The notes below the pieces were generated by a model. The model searched no databases and was not told the origin of the DNA. It saw only the letters and a program-made list of their open reading frames with translations. Of a stretch of 64,000 nucleotides of DNA, positions 23,391-33,132 are shown piece after piece. Source of the stretch: Anastatus disparis (lineage: Eukaryota > Arthropoda > Insecta > Hymenoptera > Eupelmidae); NCBI GenBank assembly GCA_017163975.1, contig JAFFSR010000292.1, positions 751,501 to 815,500 of the forward strand. The letters run 5' to 3'. A program made the translations under genes and the position numbers. Every line of letters starts with the position of its first letter. Position 1 is the first letter of the stretch.

Positions 23391-23592
23391 TTAGGCTTGA
23401 ACTCATAGTCATGTCTTGAGTATTAAGTATCACTTAAAATTAAAGTATTGTTACTTGAGTATCAGCTGTTACTTCAATTAAGTGTTAAATTGAGTGTTGT
23501 TTGAAGTAACAGTTGATGCTCAAGTAACGATACTTAAGTTTTAAGTCATACTTAATACTCAAGTTACGACTATGAATTTGAGCCTTACAGTC
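23391..23592. repeat. Imperfect ~200-bp hairpin
   Basis: GGCTTGAACTCATAGTC at the left pairs with GACTATGAATTTGAGCC at the right. In between, repeats of TACTTGAGTA and TAAGTATNACTTAA pair across a centre near 23490. Weaker inverted similarity continues outwards to about 23300 and 23660. No gene. Confidence 0.7.
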
Positions 23593-23879
23593 GATGTGTG
23601 TGCTCAAACTCAAACCTCATTCTGTTTTTGTTTCTCTCACAATGAAACCTCATTCTGCCTTTCTCTGCTTGAGTTTGAGCATTGACTATAAATTCAGGCC
23701 AGTTTTCAATGAGATCATTTAGATAAACAAAAACTATGACTCGCATTTAGAAATGTAACTTGAGTATCGGTTGTTACTTCAACCTTATTCTGTCTTTTTC
23801 TCTCTTATGATAAGAAAAAAAGACATTTAAATACGTTTATTGATTCGAACCTATGTATATAAGATTAACCTAATTATTA

Positions 23880-23901
23880 TATATTTTATATATATATATA
23901 T

Positions 23902-23951
<50 letters not shown>
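23880..23951. repeat. (TA)n tract, target of the next transposon
   Basis: Long TA/ATAT run ending at the first base of the 23953 element; a shorter ATAT run follows its right end at 29930. Confidence 0.93.
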
Positions 23952-23956
<5 letters not shown>

Positions 23957-24219
23957 CATTTTATGTCAAACGGATCACGGCTGCTGACAAAATTGTAGTT
24001 GACCTACAGAAGCTATTCTGGGCGTTAAATGTTGGTTGAAGATAGTACTTTGAAAAAAAAAGTGGCCTTTTGTGCAAACCAATATGGTGGATCCAATATG
24101 GCGGCTCAAATGTGTCAAAATCGAGAACCAACTTTTAATAACTGAGAAAATATCACACTTCACAATGAAAAACTAAAAATATTTTTAGCTTAAAAGGAAG
24201 CTAGCAAGTTGTTCTTTTA

Positions 24220-24760
24220 GACCCACTTCGATTTTTTTTTAAATTCAACATAGCGGCCCCAGTATGGCGTCTCAAAGTTGAAAAAATAATAAAAAATGCA
24301 TAAAATGAAGTTATTAAACGGCTGTGAAGTCGTTGTTGTCTTAGTTCTTGATATTAAAACAAAAATTATTCTTTGCTCTTTTAAAACTAGTTCGATTTAT
24401 ATCAGATTCAACATGGCGGATCTAATATGGCGTCTCTAAGTTTCAAAAAATGATAAAAAATGCATAAAATGACGGCTATAAATTATTATTCCTTTTGATT
24501 TCGATTCTTAAACAAAGTTTATTGTTTGTTCTTTTGAAACCAATTGGATTTTATCAGATTCAAGATGACGGCGCCAACATGGTGTCTTAAATTTGAAAAA
24601 ATTATGAAAAACGTATAAAATGAAGTTATTAAACGACTAAAAAAGCGTTCTTCCATTTATATTCGACACAAATTCAAAGATTATTATTTATTTTTTTTGA
24701 ACCCAGTCCATTTTTCTTATTTTGAAGTGGCAGATTCAATATGGCGTCTGGTAGTTACAA
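24220..24760. repeat. Subterminal repeats with an ATGGCG core
   Basis: Four to five diverged units of ~150-175 bp. Each has AGATTCAACATGGCGG-like, CCAGTATGGCGTCTC-like and AATGCATAAAATGAAGTTAT-like blocks. Mirror copies are at 27830-27955 and 29365-29660. Arrays of this type often bind the transposase; that role is inference. Confidence 0.75.
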
Positions 24761-24997
24761 AAAAGGTTAAAAATATGAAACAGATTGTTTTCATAAAATT
24801 TGTCTAATATTTTACCGTTAACAAAAAGTTGAAGTTTACTCTCTGCGTTTAACAGGGTTGAGACTGTCTCAATAAGAGCCCGCATTACTTGTTTTTTTTT
24901 TTTTTTAATTTTTTTTTCCATTTTTTTTCGTGTTTTGTTTTTTTCTTTTTTAATTTTTTTTTTGTTTTTTTCGTTTTTTTTTTTTTTTTTTTTATGT

Positions 24998-26950
24998 TTA
25001 CTTGAGTTTGTAGCTTATTATGTTTAAAGGTTTTATATCAGGAGAAAATATTTTAATTATTAGGTTACTTGAATTTACAAAAAATCCGTGGGCATCGTTA
25101 ATTCCAGTGACTGCTGGTGGATTAGAAAATCTTTTATTTAAAAATCTTTTAGTTTTATCATACATTTGTTGATCATAATAAATAAATTGTATACTTTTAA
25201 AGTGATTTTTCACCCATTTCAATAGAGATTCACTTGTTAAAATTGCTTCAGTTGGTTTAGCTTGCAAGCTGGCACGATAAGCATCAGTTTTAAACTTTCC
25301 AGCTACAGAATCACATTGAGTTTTGCCATGCGCTACAGCATAGGTATGCCATTCAGCATCAACACCGAAGTCACTTTCATGATGCATCAAGTTCACCATT
25401 TGATATTTATTTTTATAATGCTGTCTTGCATTATCTAATACATATATAATCTTTCGAACTTTGGAACATAACTTTTTTACTTCAGGTAAAATAATTTTCT
25501 GCATGACATATACTGCAGTTGTGCCATGAGTCCTACATTCAGATAATAATAAAAAACTTTGATGTTTTAATTCACTACCTTGTTTATAATGTATAAACAC
25601 AGAATGAATACTACATTCGCTGTTATTGAAGTGAAAACCTGGTGCAGCATTTTGTGCAACGTATGCGTAATTTTCTGAAAAATCACAATGCAGTATTACT
25701 TCTTGCTCTGTGAGATTTTTCCTAACATTCATAATGTACTCAGATTGTTTATTTGCGATAAAATGGTGTGGGATAAACTTATCTAAATGTGATGTGAATT
25801 GGCTTATAAATTCTTCTACAGGAAGACAATAATTTTGAAGTGTACATCTATCAGTAGATTGCCATAAACTAAAAATAATATCATGAATATTACGTTCTTC
25901 AAACATTTTTAATAAATGGTCCTCTAATTTTTCGTAATTAGGGCACTTTGAGCATTCTTTTAAATAGCAATCTCTTTTTGGTATTCTGCACATTATTATT
26001 TTTATACAATCTTTGTAATCTCCTATTCCGAATTCAGAGCCAGAAGTAATTCTTTTCAAATTGGCACAATCGATTAAGTTATTTAAATTTTCGTGTATAA
26101 CACACACGCATACGCTGTGTGTACCTTTTTCTCCAGCTAGTAAACACCATTTTGGTCGTAACTCTGAAAATTTAGTTAATCCTACTGGAAATTGGGGATA
26201 CTTCTTTATAAAATCCATATGCAGATATTTAATGTCAGAATGAAAATAACGTTTTTGAATTTTCTCTGACTTGCTATTATCTTTTATTGTCACTGTATTT
26301 TTACCACCCATAATCACACGACTATTGTTGTCATCTTGATAAAATTCAATAACCTTATCAATTGTTGTTTGAGGTAAGGTTTTTCCTTGTTTTAAAGTTG
26401 GCATTGATAAAATACCTTCATATTGTTTTATATTTTTACTTTTTCTTGCCAGTCTAAAGGAAGTGTTAAATTCGTCAGCAATCTTACGGATACTCCAAGA
26501 ATTCGGCGCAAGCGTTAGTATAGATACTTTCATCGGATCGTTATCGGGTAGACTTTTAAACTTCTTTTTTATCCCAGTTAACATTTCTTCTAATTCTTGT
26601 TCTCGAGTTAACTGTCTTTGTCCCAAAAGTGGTAGATCATCGATATCAGTATCTTCAATCTCTGAAACATTTCGATGATCTGGATCATTTTCGTGAAGGT
26701 TGGAATTATTTGAACTGTCTAAATTATTATATTTTGTTTCTTTATAATACTCATCTCGACATTTTCTGCAAATCCGAGATGTAGATGATAAATTTCGAAA
26801 TTTTTGCAACATTCCTTTTGAAACCATTCTTAATGAAGAACCAACATGTGAATCAAATTTATAAGGATTTGAGCATCGGTCTGAACGAAATTTACATTTT
26901 TTAGATGCACTCGGTTCAATTACTTCACTCATTGTAATGTTAATATTCAC
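24998..26950 (-). CDS. Intact 650-aa transposase of uncertain superfamily
   Basis: One uninterrupted minus-strand frame; ATG at 26950, with a second ATG six codons on (MSEVIEPSASKKC) that may be the true start. N-terminal Cys pairs CKFRSDRC and CRKCRDEYYKE suggest a zinc-binding domain. There is an acidic linker, then a helix-turn-helix-like stretch (SIRKIADEFNTSFRLARKSK). The core has CVCVIHENLNN, DCYLKECSKCPNYE, LHCDFSENYAY (first likely catalytic Asp), IIYVLDNARQHYKNKYQ (second) and AHGKTQCDSVAGKFK. The order matches a widespread animal family with a DG..QFKN and HGKG..DG signature, for which Sola is one candidate; I am not certain. The ORF lies between the two inverted arms, so it is very likely the element's own enzyme. 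The decayed gene at 34240-36259 is a distant relative. Confidence 0.8.
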   Translation of the reverse strand: MNINITMSEVIEPSASKKCKFRSDRCSNPYKFDSHVGSSLRMVSKGMLQKFRNLSSTSRICRKCRDEYYKETKYNNLDSSNNSNLHENDPDHRNVSEIEDTDIDDLPLLGQRQLTREQELEEMLTGIKKKFKSLPDNDPMKVSILTLAPNSWSIRKIADEFNTSFRLARKSKNIKQYEGILSMPTLKQGKTLPQTTIDKVIEFYQDDNNSRVIMGGKNTVTIKDNSKSEKIQKRYFHSDIKYLHMDFIKKYPQFPVGLTKFSELRPKWCLLAGEKGTHSVCVCVIHENLNNLIDCANLKRITSGSEFGIGDYKDCIKIIMCRIPKRDCYLKECSKCPNYEKLEDHLLKMFEERNIHDIIFSLWQSTDRCTLQNYCLPVEEFISQFTSHLDKFIPHHFIANKQSEYIMNVRKNLTEQEVILHCDFSENYAYVAQNAAPGFHFNNSECSIHSVFIHYKQGSELKHQSFLLLSECRTHGTTAVYVMQKIILPEVKKLCSKVRKIIYVLDNARQHYKNKYQMVNLMHHESDFGVDAEWHTYAVAHGKTQCDSVAGKFKTDAYRASLQAKPTEAILTSESLLKWVKNHFKSIQFIYYDQQMYDKTKRFLNKRFSNPPAVTGINDAHGFFVNSSNLIIKIFSPDIKPLNIISYKLK

Positions 26951-27267
26951 ACATCGAATTGAGTAATATACTATAATTCAATTTGAATAAAAGTATAACA
27001 GTTTTTTTTTAAATAATTATGAGTGGATCTTGATTTCAAATTATTTTTATTATAGGTATGTGTGTATTAGTAGAATTAGAATAAATATTAAATGACAAGT
27101 ACAAAGAAAAAAGATAAAATTTGATTAATAAGTTAATCTTACAAACTATGTGCCCATAGCAAAACAGACAAATCGTACATGAAAAAATATTTCAAATAAA
27201 AATTAAACATGAAAATTAATTTAATACTACTTTTGAGAAATATGTTAAATATAAAAGAATCTTCGGT

Positions 27268-27355
27268 ACGTTACATGTGCTTTGTTCACAAACACACTTA
27301 CGAGCTCCGTCGCTGATTAGCATAACAATAATAGCATAGCATAAATATAGCGACG

Positions 27356-27380
<25 letters not shown>
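27268..27380 (+). mobile_element. Short poly(A)-tailed retroposed insert
   Basis: A unique ~90-bp sequence ending in a long run of A is flanked by a perfect 15-bp duplication, AAAAGAATCTTCGGT, at 27253-27267 and 27381-27395. This is the mark of LINE-driven insertion of an RNA. I do not recognise the RNA: no A/B boxes, and the length suits a 5'-truncated element or a small-RNA retropseudogene. Confidence 0.85.
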
Positions 27381-27387
<7 letters not shown>

Positions 27388-27524
27388 TCTTCGGTTAAAG
27401 TGAATGTTACCACAATATTTGTATGTGTATATCTGGGTATATGCATTAAACAGAAAAAAAATTATTGAGTAGCGAGCTTTTCTACGCAGGATGAATAAAT
27501 TGTCATCGCTGCTTTAATATTTCA

Positions 27525-27635
27525 AAAGAAAGCAATAACAACATTTTACTCAAAATCTCTCAGAAAGCAATTACGACATTTTAATCAGAATCTCTCAGAA
27601 AGCAGTAACGATATTTTACTCGTAATCTCTCCCTA
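27525..27635. repeat. Tandem repeat, ~35-40 bp unit, about 3 copies
   Basis: Units centred on AATCTCTCAGAAAGCA and ACGACATTTTA return three times with small changes. Confidence 0.75.
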
Positions 27636-27956
27636 TACATTTGTCACTGTTAAAGCACACAGAATAAAATAATTTAAACCAATAATGTCATTTAACAGCG
27701 ACCGACAATTATCTTAAGATATGTCAATTTTCTTCCAGGGTTAATATAAAAAAAAAGCAATTACAACGTTTCGCCCGTGATCTTTGTTTTAACAGCAATG
27801 ACGAATGCAAAAACGACTATTACTTATTCATTAACTCCTTTTTATGCCTTTTGCATCATTTTTGTAAGATTAAGATGCCATGTTGGGGCCGTCATTTTCA
27901 ATTAAATAAAAAAAAAATTTCAAGACAAGTTCAAAAAAGCAAATAATAATATATGA

Positions 27957-29365
27957 TCCCTTATGAAAAAATACTGTAGGAAATACTGCAGAAAATTCTA
28001 GAGGAAATACTGCAGTATTTCCTGCAGGATGTCATGCAGGAATTTTGCGACAAATACTGTAGTATTTAATCCAGAATTTTCTGCAGTATTTTCGAAAAAT
28101 CTTAGAATCAAGTTTTCTGCAGTACTTTCTGCGGGAAAAATCTGCAGTATTTCTCATTAAGGAGTATGCAGAATTAACTGCAGTATTTTCCGCAAAAAGC
28201 ATCTGCAGTATTTTCCTAAATCTTACATCCAAATTCCCTGCAATACTTCTCTTACGAAAAAATCCTGTAGTACATTCTGTAGGATATCCTGCAGGTCATC
28301 CTGTAGGATATTCTATAAAACATCTTTTAGGATATCCTGCAGGGATGTGCTGCAGGATGTCCTGCAGGATGTTAAACATTTTTAGTAATAAATCAAATTT
28401 TTCAAAAAATTTGTTAAGAGTTTTAAATTTATTTTATTTTTAATAATTCCACAAGTTTATAACTTGGTAATTATGTTCTTCCTAAAAGAAGGTCCAAAAA
28501 TATGATAAGAATCAGCTCTTCGTAGATCGAAGAGCTTCTGCAAACAAACATGGAATATCATAATCTTATATACCTGCGTCTCCGAAATTTAGATGAGGGA
28601 TCCCAAAATTAAGAAAAACGCCACCTAACAGTCAAAGACGGTATTAATGGTTGATCCGAATAATTTTTTTAATAGTTACGTTTTTAACTGTTAGGTGGCG
28701 TTTTTCTTAATTTTGCGATCCCTTATCTGAATTTCGGAGACGCAGGTATATAAGATTATAATAATCCGTCTTTATTTGCAGAAGCTCTTCGATCTACAGA
28801 GAGCTGATTCTTATCATATTTTTAGATCTTCCTTTTGGAAGAACATAATCACCAAGTTATTAACTTGTGGAATTATTAAAAATAAAATAAATTTAAAACT
28901 TTTACCAATTTAAAAAAAAATTGAATTATTACTAAAAATGTTTAACATTCTGCAGGAAATTCTGCGGGATATCCTAAAAGATGTCCTATAGGATGTCCTA
29001 CAGGATGTCTTACAGGATTTTTTCGTAAGAGAAGTACTGCAGGAAATTTGGATGTAAGATTTCGGAAAATTCTGCAGGTTCATTCAGCGGAAAATACTGC
29101 AGTTCGTTCTGAGAAAAATATTGCAGTTAATTCTGGATGCTCCTTAATGAGGAATACTGCAGATTTTCCCGCAGAAAGTACTGCAGGAAACTTGGTTCTA
29201 ACATTTTGAAAAATACTGCAGGAAATACTGCAAAAAATTCTGGATGAAATACAGTAGTACTTGGTGCGAAATTCCTGCATGACATCCTGCAGCAAATACT
29301 GCAGTATTTCCTCCAAAATTTTCTGCAGTATTTCTTGCAGTATTTTTTCGTAAGGGATTTCATGT
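27957..29365. mobile_element. 1.4-kb foldback made of CTGCAG-centred motifs
   Basis: The left half (from CCCTTATGAAAAAATACTG) is mirrored by the right half (ending CAGTATTTTTTCGTAAGGG), centre near 28655. Outer parts are arrays of TACTGCAGGAAAT-like and CCTGCAGGATGTC-like words, so many CTGCAG hexamers occur in about 1 kb. The inner 28440-28870 is a cleaner inverted repeat with CGCCACCTAACAGT. Short ORFs rich in FRKILQ/YCRKF are word-repeat artefacts. It sits inside the subterminal repeats of the 23953 transposon. Confidence 0.85.
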
Positions 29366-29928
29366 CAAAAACGAACGGAAGAACGCCTTTTTAGCCATTT
29401 AATAACTTCATTTAATGCATTTTTTATCATTTTTAAAACTTAGAGACGCCATATTGGATCCGCCATGTTGAATCTGATATAAATCGAACTAGTTTTAAAA
29501 GAGCAAAGAATAATCTTTATTTTAATATCAAGAACTAAGACAACAACGACTTTACAGCTATTTAATAACTTCATTTTATGCATTTTTTATTATTTTTTCA
29601 ACTTCGAGACGTCATACTGGGGCCGCTATGTTGAATTAAAAAAAAAATCGAAGTGGGTCTAAAAGAACAACTTGCTAGCTTCCTTTTAAGCTAAAAATAT
29701 TTTAAGTTTTTCATTGTGAAGTGTGATATTTTCTCAGTTATTAAAAATTGGTTCTCGATTTTGACACATTTGAGCCGCCATATTGGATCCACCATATTGG
29801 TTTGCACAAAAGGCCACTTTTTTTTTCAAAGTACTATCTTCAACCAACATTTGAAGCCCAGAATAGCTTCTGTAAGTCAACTACAATTTTGTCAGCAGCC
29901 GTGATCCGTTTGACATGAAATGGGACAT

Positions 29929-30262
29929 ATATTTATATATATATATATGAAATCATCGAAAAAATGAAAAACAGAAAGTAAAATATATTTCCAACCCCTC
30001 TGAATATACTGCGACCTGATCATAACGTCAAACAATTGTAGAAATCAGATTGTTCGACAATATTTGAACGTATTATATTAAAAACCTTGATTAAACTGGT
30101 ACCACCATGACAAGCAGAAAAAATTACACATAAAATCGTTATTTCAGCTCTCAACTTTTAGCACGAACTATAAAAAAATCGAGAAAATATAGGTTTTTCT
30201 CGATAATCAGGGTTGCAAACTACTTTTTCTTGAAAGTAATAGCACGATTATAACGAGAAAAA
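29929..30262. other. Remnant between right arms, no gene
   Basis: A short (TA)n, then AT-rich sequence of the outer element just inside its right arm. Confidence 0.5.
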
Positions 30263-30937
30263 AACAAATACGCAAAAAAAAGTCATTCAAGCTCTTAACT
30301 TATAACATAACCTATAAAAAATATGAAAAAGTGCAAAAAAGTTGATTTTTTGCAAAAAATAAGGATCAAATGCCTTTTATCCTTAAAACTAATAGTAACG
30401 TCGTAAAGAGGAGAAGAAAATACACCAAAAATCTTTGTTTGGATTCTTAGATTGTAACATAACCTATAGGAAATACGAAAAAAGTGCAAAAATATCGATT
30501 TTTTGAGAAAATCAGGGTGGCGCACCATTTTTTTTTTTTTTAAGCTAATGTAACTATCGTTAATAAGGGGTAAAAATATATTTAAAAAATTAATTTCAAA
30601 TCTGGCACCTTAATAGCGAGGGTGTAAAAATAACGATTTAAATCTTAAATATCAATTTTAAGGTTGATATTTAAGGTTATGTAATCTGCAAAAATTTTTG
30701 GTTAATTGCCATACAATAACCTACCCTTACATATTTTTGCAAGAGTCTTCCATGTAAAGGGACGTCAAAATAAAATAAAGTCGAAAAAACACTTATTCTG
30801 ACTTTACTGCGCATGCGCAAGGGTTAGGGGGCTGAAAATTGGTGTGTGGGAGTTTTTTTTCAACCTCCATCAAATGGTACATGAGCCATGAGGATTCTAA
30901 GAGGGGGCAATTTCATTATGGTAACCCGCCTATAGCC
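30263..30937 (-). repeat. Right inverted arm of the 18-31 kb element
   Basis: Reverse complement of 18110-18777 with scattered substitutions. Confidence 0.9.
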
Positions 30938-30940
30938 TTT

Positions 30941-31478
30941 AATTATAAACAATAAATAACTAATAATTCTTAAAATACAATAAAAAAAATTCGATTATAA
31001 ATACTACTAATAATTGTTAAAATATAACATTAAAATTAAACAAAAATACAATAAAATATAAAATAAAGCTAAACTATACAAATTATATTCGAAAAATATT
31101 ATTTAAAAAAAAGAAAAAAAAAGTTTTGACACACGAAACTTGTAACTATGTCTTTCTCTCGCTCTCTCCATTTCTTTCATAATATACATATATTGAGTCC
31201 ATGTTATTCGTTAACGCATACCCAGTATAGTATATGTAAGAAAAGGATAGCGATATTAAGGAAAGCGAACAGTTCTTCAGTTCAATTCCAAGAATCAGCG
31301 ACGTCAAGAACGTTTTTCTGCGAACTTTTATTGAAATAATACATTGAATATACATATTTTTCTTTTGCAGCCTAGGACAAGACTCACTATTTTGTGCTCC
31401 GTATACAGGACACAAAAATTCATTTTGTGCCCTGCGGAAAAACTTTAAGTGTCTTGGCCTCGAGACAAAAAAATAGTA
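30941..31478. other. AT-rich spacer, no convincing gene
   Basis: Poly(A)-rich sequence, then a moderately complex stretch (31150-31460) without a long ORF. Possible exon-like or old repeat sequence, not assignable. Confidence 0.4.
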
Positions 31479-31599
31479 TATTAGACCATAGATGCATATT
31501 GATCATCCCAGCTCGTGCAACTTTCATGGCCTCGCTACGCTCGGCCCCAAAAGTTCGCACTCGCCGAGAATGATCAATATGCATCCTTGGTCAATAATG
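31479..31599. mobile_element. Mini-palindrome MITE, 121 bp, TA-flanked (copy 2)
   Basis: Right end CATTATTGACC (mirrored) equals the family end of 4941-5058; the left end is TATTAGACC. TA at 31477-31478 and 31600-31601. The arms pair over GATGCATATTGATCAT; the centre is GC-rich, CCTCGCTACGCTCGGCC. Confidence 0.65.
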
Positions 31600-32011
31600 T
31601 ACTATTTTCTGTTAGCCAAAATATTATTTTAAAAGTTCACTCACTTTTGAATTAGTTAAATTCATTAAAAACGCATAAAAAATAGTATTTAAATTTACAC
31701 AGAACCGTAGAATTTCAATTGAATTCACACCTTCGAGAAAATGTTAGCTGACCGTGCCTATATAATCTACATTTTACACGTACCTTCATGCTTACAAATA
31801 AACTATAAGAGTTAGTATAGAACTCGAAGGTAGCTCCTCGCCATCTAAACAATCTATATATATATATATATATATTGCGATGAGTATACATACTCGCGCA
31901 TTCAAACTTCCCGTCTGACGGCCAAGCTACTACAGAACAGTAGTTCTGAGCTCAGCCGCCAGGAGGTAGCCTCAAACGCCGCCACACGCATTAAGAAAAA
32001 TGAGGCCGGAG

Positions 32012-32019
32012 TATATAAG
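32012..32019 (+). promoter_or_regulatory. TATA box of the 31.9-33.1 kb unit
   Basis: TATATAAG inside GAGTATATAAGAGG. An initiator-like TCAG lies at about 32037, near the usual 25-30 nt distance. Confidence 0.55.
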
Positions 32020-32059
32020 AGGCCGAGAAGCTAAGCTCAGCACGCTGTGTAGACTACAG

Positions 32060-32268
32060 TCTCTCCTCCTCTCTTTACCTGAGTGAGCACGCTAGGCTAA
32101 GAGAGAGTGAGAGAAGTAGTAGCTGGCTTCCTTCTCTTGTAGAAGACCTAGCTTTTCTCTCTTTTGCACATGAGGGTAGACCGAGTGAGCACGCTGGTCT
32201 ACACTCTAATGCATATACCGACAGCATAGAATTACGCCGAGTGAGCACGCTGGCGTAAGGCTATGCTA
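32060..32268 (+). ncRNA. Three hairpins with an identical 13-nt loop
   Basis: The loop GAGTGAGCACGCT occurs at 32081-32093, 32183-32195 and 32239-32251. Each copy is closed by a different stem. Hairpin 1: pyrimidine-rich 32060-32080 with purine-rich 32094-32114, about 16 of 21 pairs. Hairpin 2: GTAGACC/GGTCTAC, then GAG/CTC and TGCA/TGCA. Hairpin 3: TTACGCC/GGCGTAA, a two-base mismatch, then AGCATAG/CTATGCT. The stems have changed on both sides while the loop stayed the same, which points to RNA structure. The core AGCACGCT also occurs once more near 32038. The function is unknown. Confidence 0.65.
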
Positions 32269-32332
32269 TCCAAGAGCATACACTAGCAACCTTTTGGCCG
32301 CCGCATACCTACCGTTGCGCCGTTGAATTTAA

Positions 32333-32489
32333 GGGTGTCGTCCACCCAAAATCTTGGTAGATTTTTGATAACCGCGCGTTAAATTAAATTAAGGGTGTCG
32401 TTCACCCACAACATTTAATTATTTGCACTCCGTCCGACCGTTATTTTTTTAGTTAGTAATTGTAATTAGGTTAAGGGTGTCGTCCACCC
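32333..32489 (+). ncRNA. Three copies of a GGGTG/CACCC hairpin
   Basis: AAGGGTGTCGTCCACCCA at 32331-32348, AAGGGTGTCGTTCACCCA at 32391-32408 and AAGGGTGTCGTCCACCCA at 32473-32490. Each can form a five-pair stem GGGTG/CACCC with loop TCGTC or TCGTT. The sequence between copies is not conserved. Confidence 0.7.
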
Positions 32490-33132
32490 AATCTTGCCGT
32501 AGTCTTAGTCATAGTATATTAATTTATCATTTAAGCCTCGCGTATTTTATTCAAACAGTCAACTAAATTAGTAATTAATCTTTTGGTTTCTTTTCTTATT
32601 TTTATTGTTACAGGAAAAGGCCGTCAACGAAAAACCGACCAACCCGGCCGAAACTCCGTCAAAACTAATTAACAATTAATCAATTCAATTACTTTCTTTT
32701 ATTTTAAAACTTGCAATTTTATTTACGACTTCTTATTTAGTTTCATTGTACGAATTGAATTTATTTCTTTTATTGAATATATTGAATAGCCGTCAAGTGG
32801 CCGATCTAAACAAAACATTAATTAGTTTTTGTAAATTACACTTAAGGTTAGGTTAGTTTATTTGCATTGTATAAAGATATTAGTTAATAATGTTCAGCTT
32901 TGATTAACACGTTATTACCACTCTACATTTATAAGCGTCGTTGTATACGAGCATTAAGAGTACAATAAAGCCAAGGTGCTCCCTAGTATAACCAAACGTG
33001 TTAAACCTGGTTACTTTCCTTTACTTTCCGCCGTCCGATCCCTCCAACTCCTGCCGATCTTACCCTGATAACTGAAGCGTCTGGCAACAGGAGTTACACG
33101 TATTTTCCCCACCCGAAAGGGAAAAACGTTAC

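Larger units (their letters stand above)
23953..29928. mobile_element. DNA transposon with ~515-bp inverted arms and intact transposase
   Basis: The left arm 23953-24470 is the reverse complement of 29410-29928; end GTCCCATTTTATGTCAAACG against GTCCCATTTCATGTCAAACG. It is inserted in a TA tract, so the target duplication cannot be read. It holds one 650-codon transposase ORF on the minus strand, subterminal repeats on both sides, a poly(A)-tailed insert (27268-27380) and a 1.4-kb foldback (27957-29365) that interrupts the right subterminal repeats. Arms are similar but not identical. Confidence 0.85.
18110..30937. mobile_element. Large element bounded by ~670-bp inverted arms
   Basis: The left arm 18110-18777 is the reverse complement of 30263-30937; outer end GGCTATAGGCGGGTTACC. 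The part nearest the centre contains diverged repeats around TATAGGTTATGTTA. The arms enclose a broken DDE transposase (19717-21811), which is probably the original gene, and later insertions (19332-19712, 23953-29928). I cannot see a clear target duplication: AAA flanks left and TTT right. The left arm abuts the A-rich tail of the non-LTR element. Confidence 0.7.

Noticed and set aside
28032..29363. Short ORFs rich in YCRKF / FRKYCRK
   Set aside because: They follow the CTGCAG word repeats and change with frame; no protein signal.
18110..30937. Maverick/Polinton because of long inverted arms and size
   Set aside because: No DNA polymerase B, retroviral-like integrase, ATPase or capsid ORF inside; the genes present are DDE transposases.
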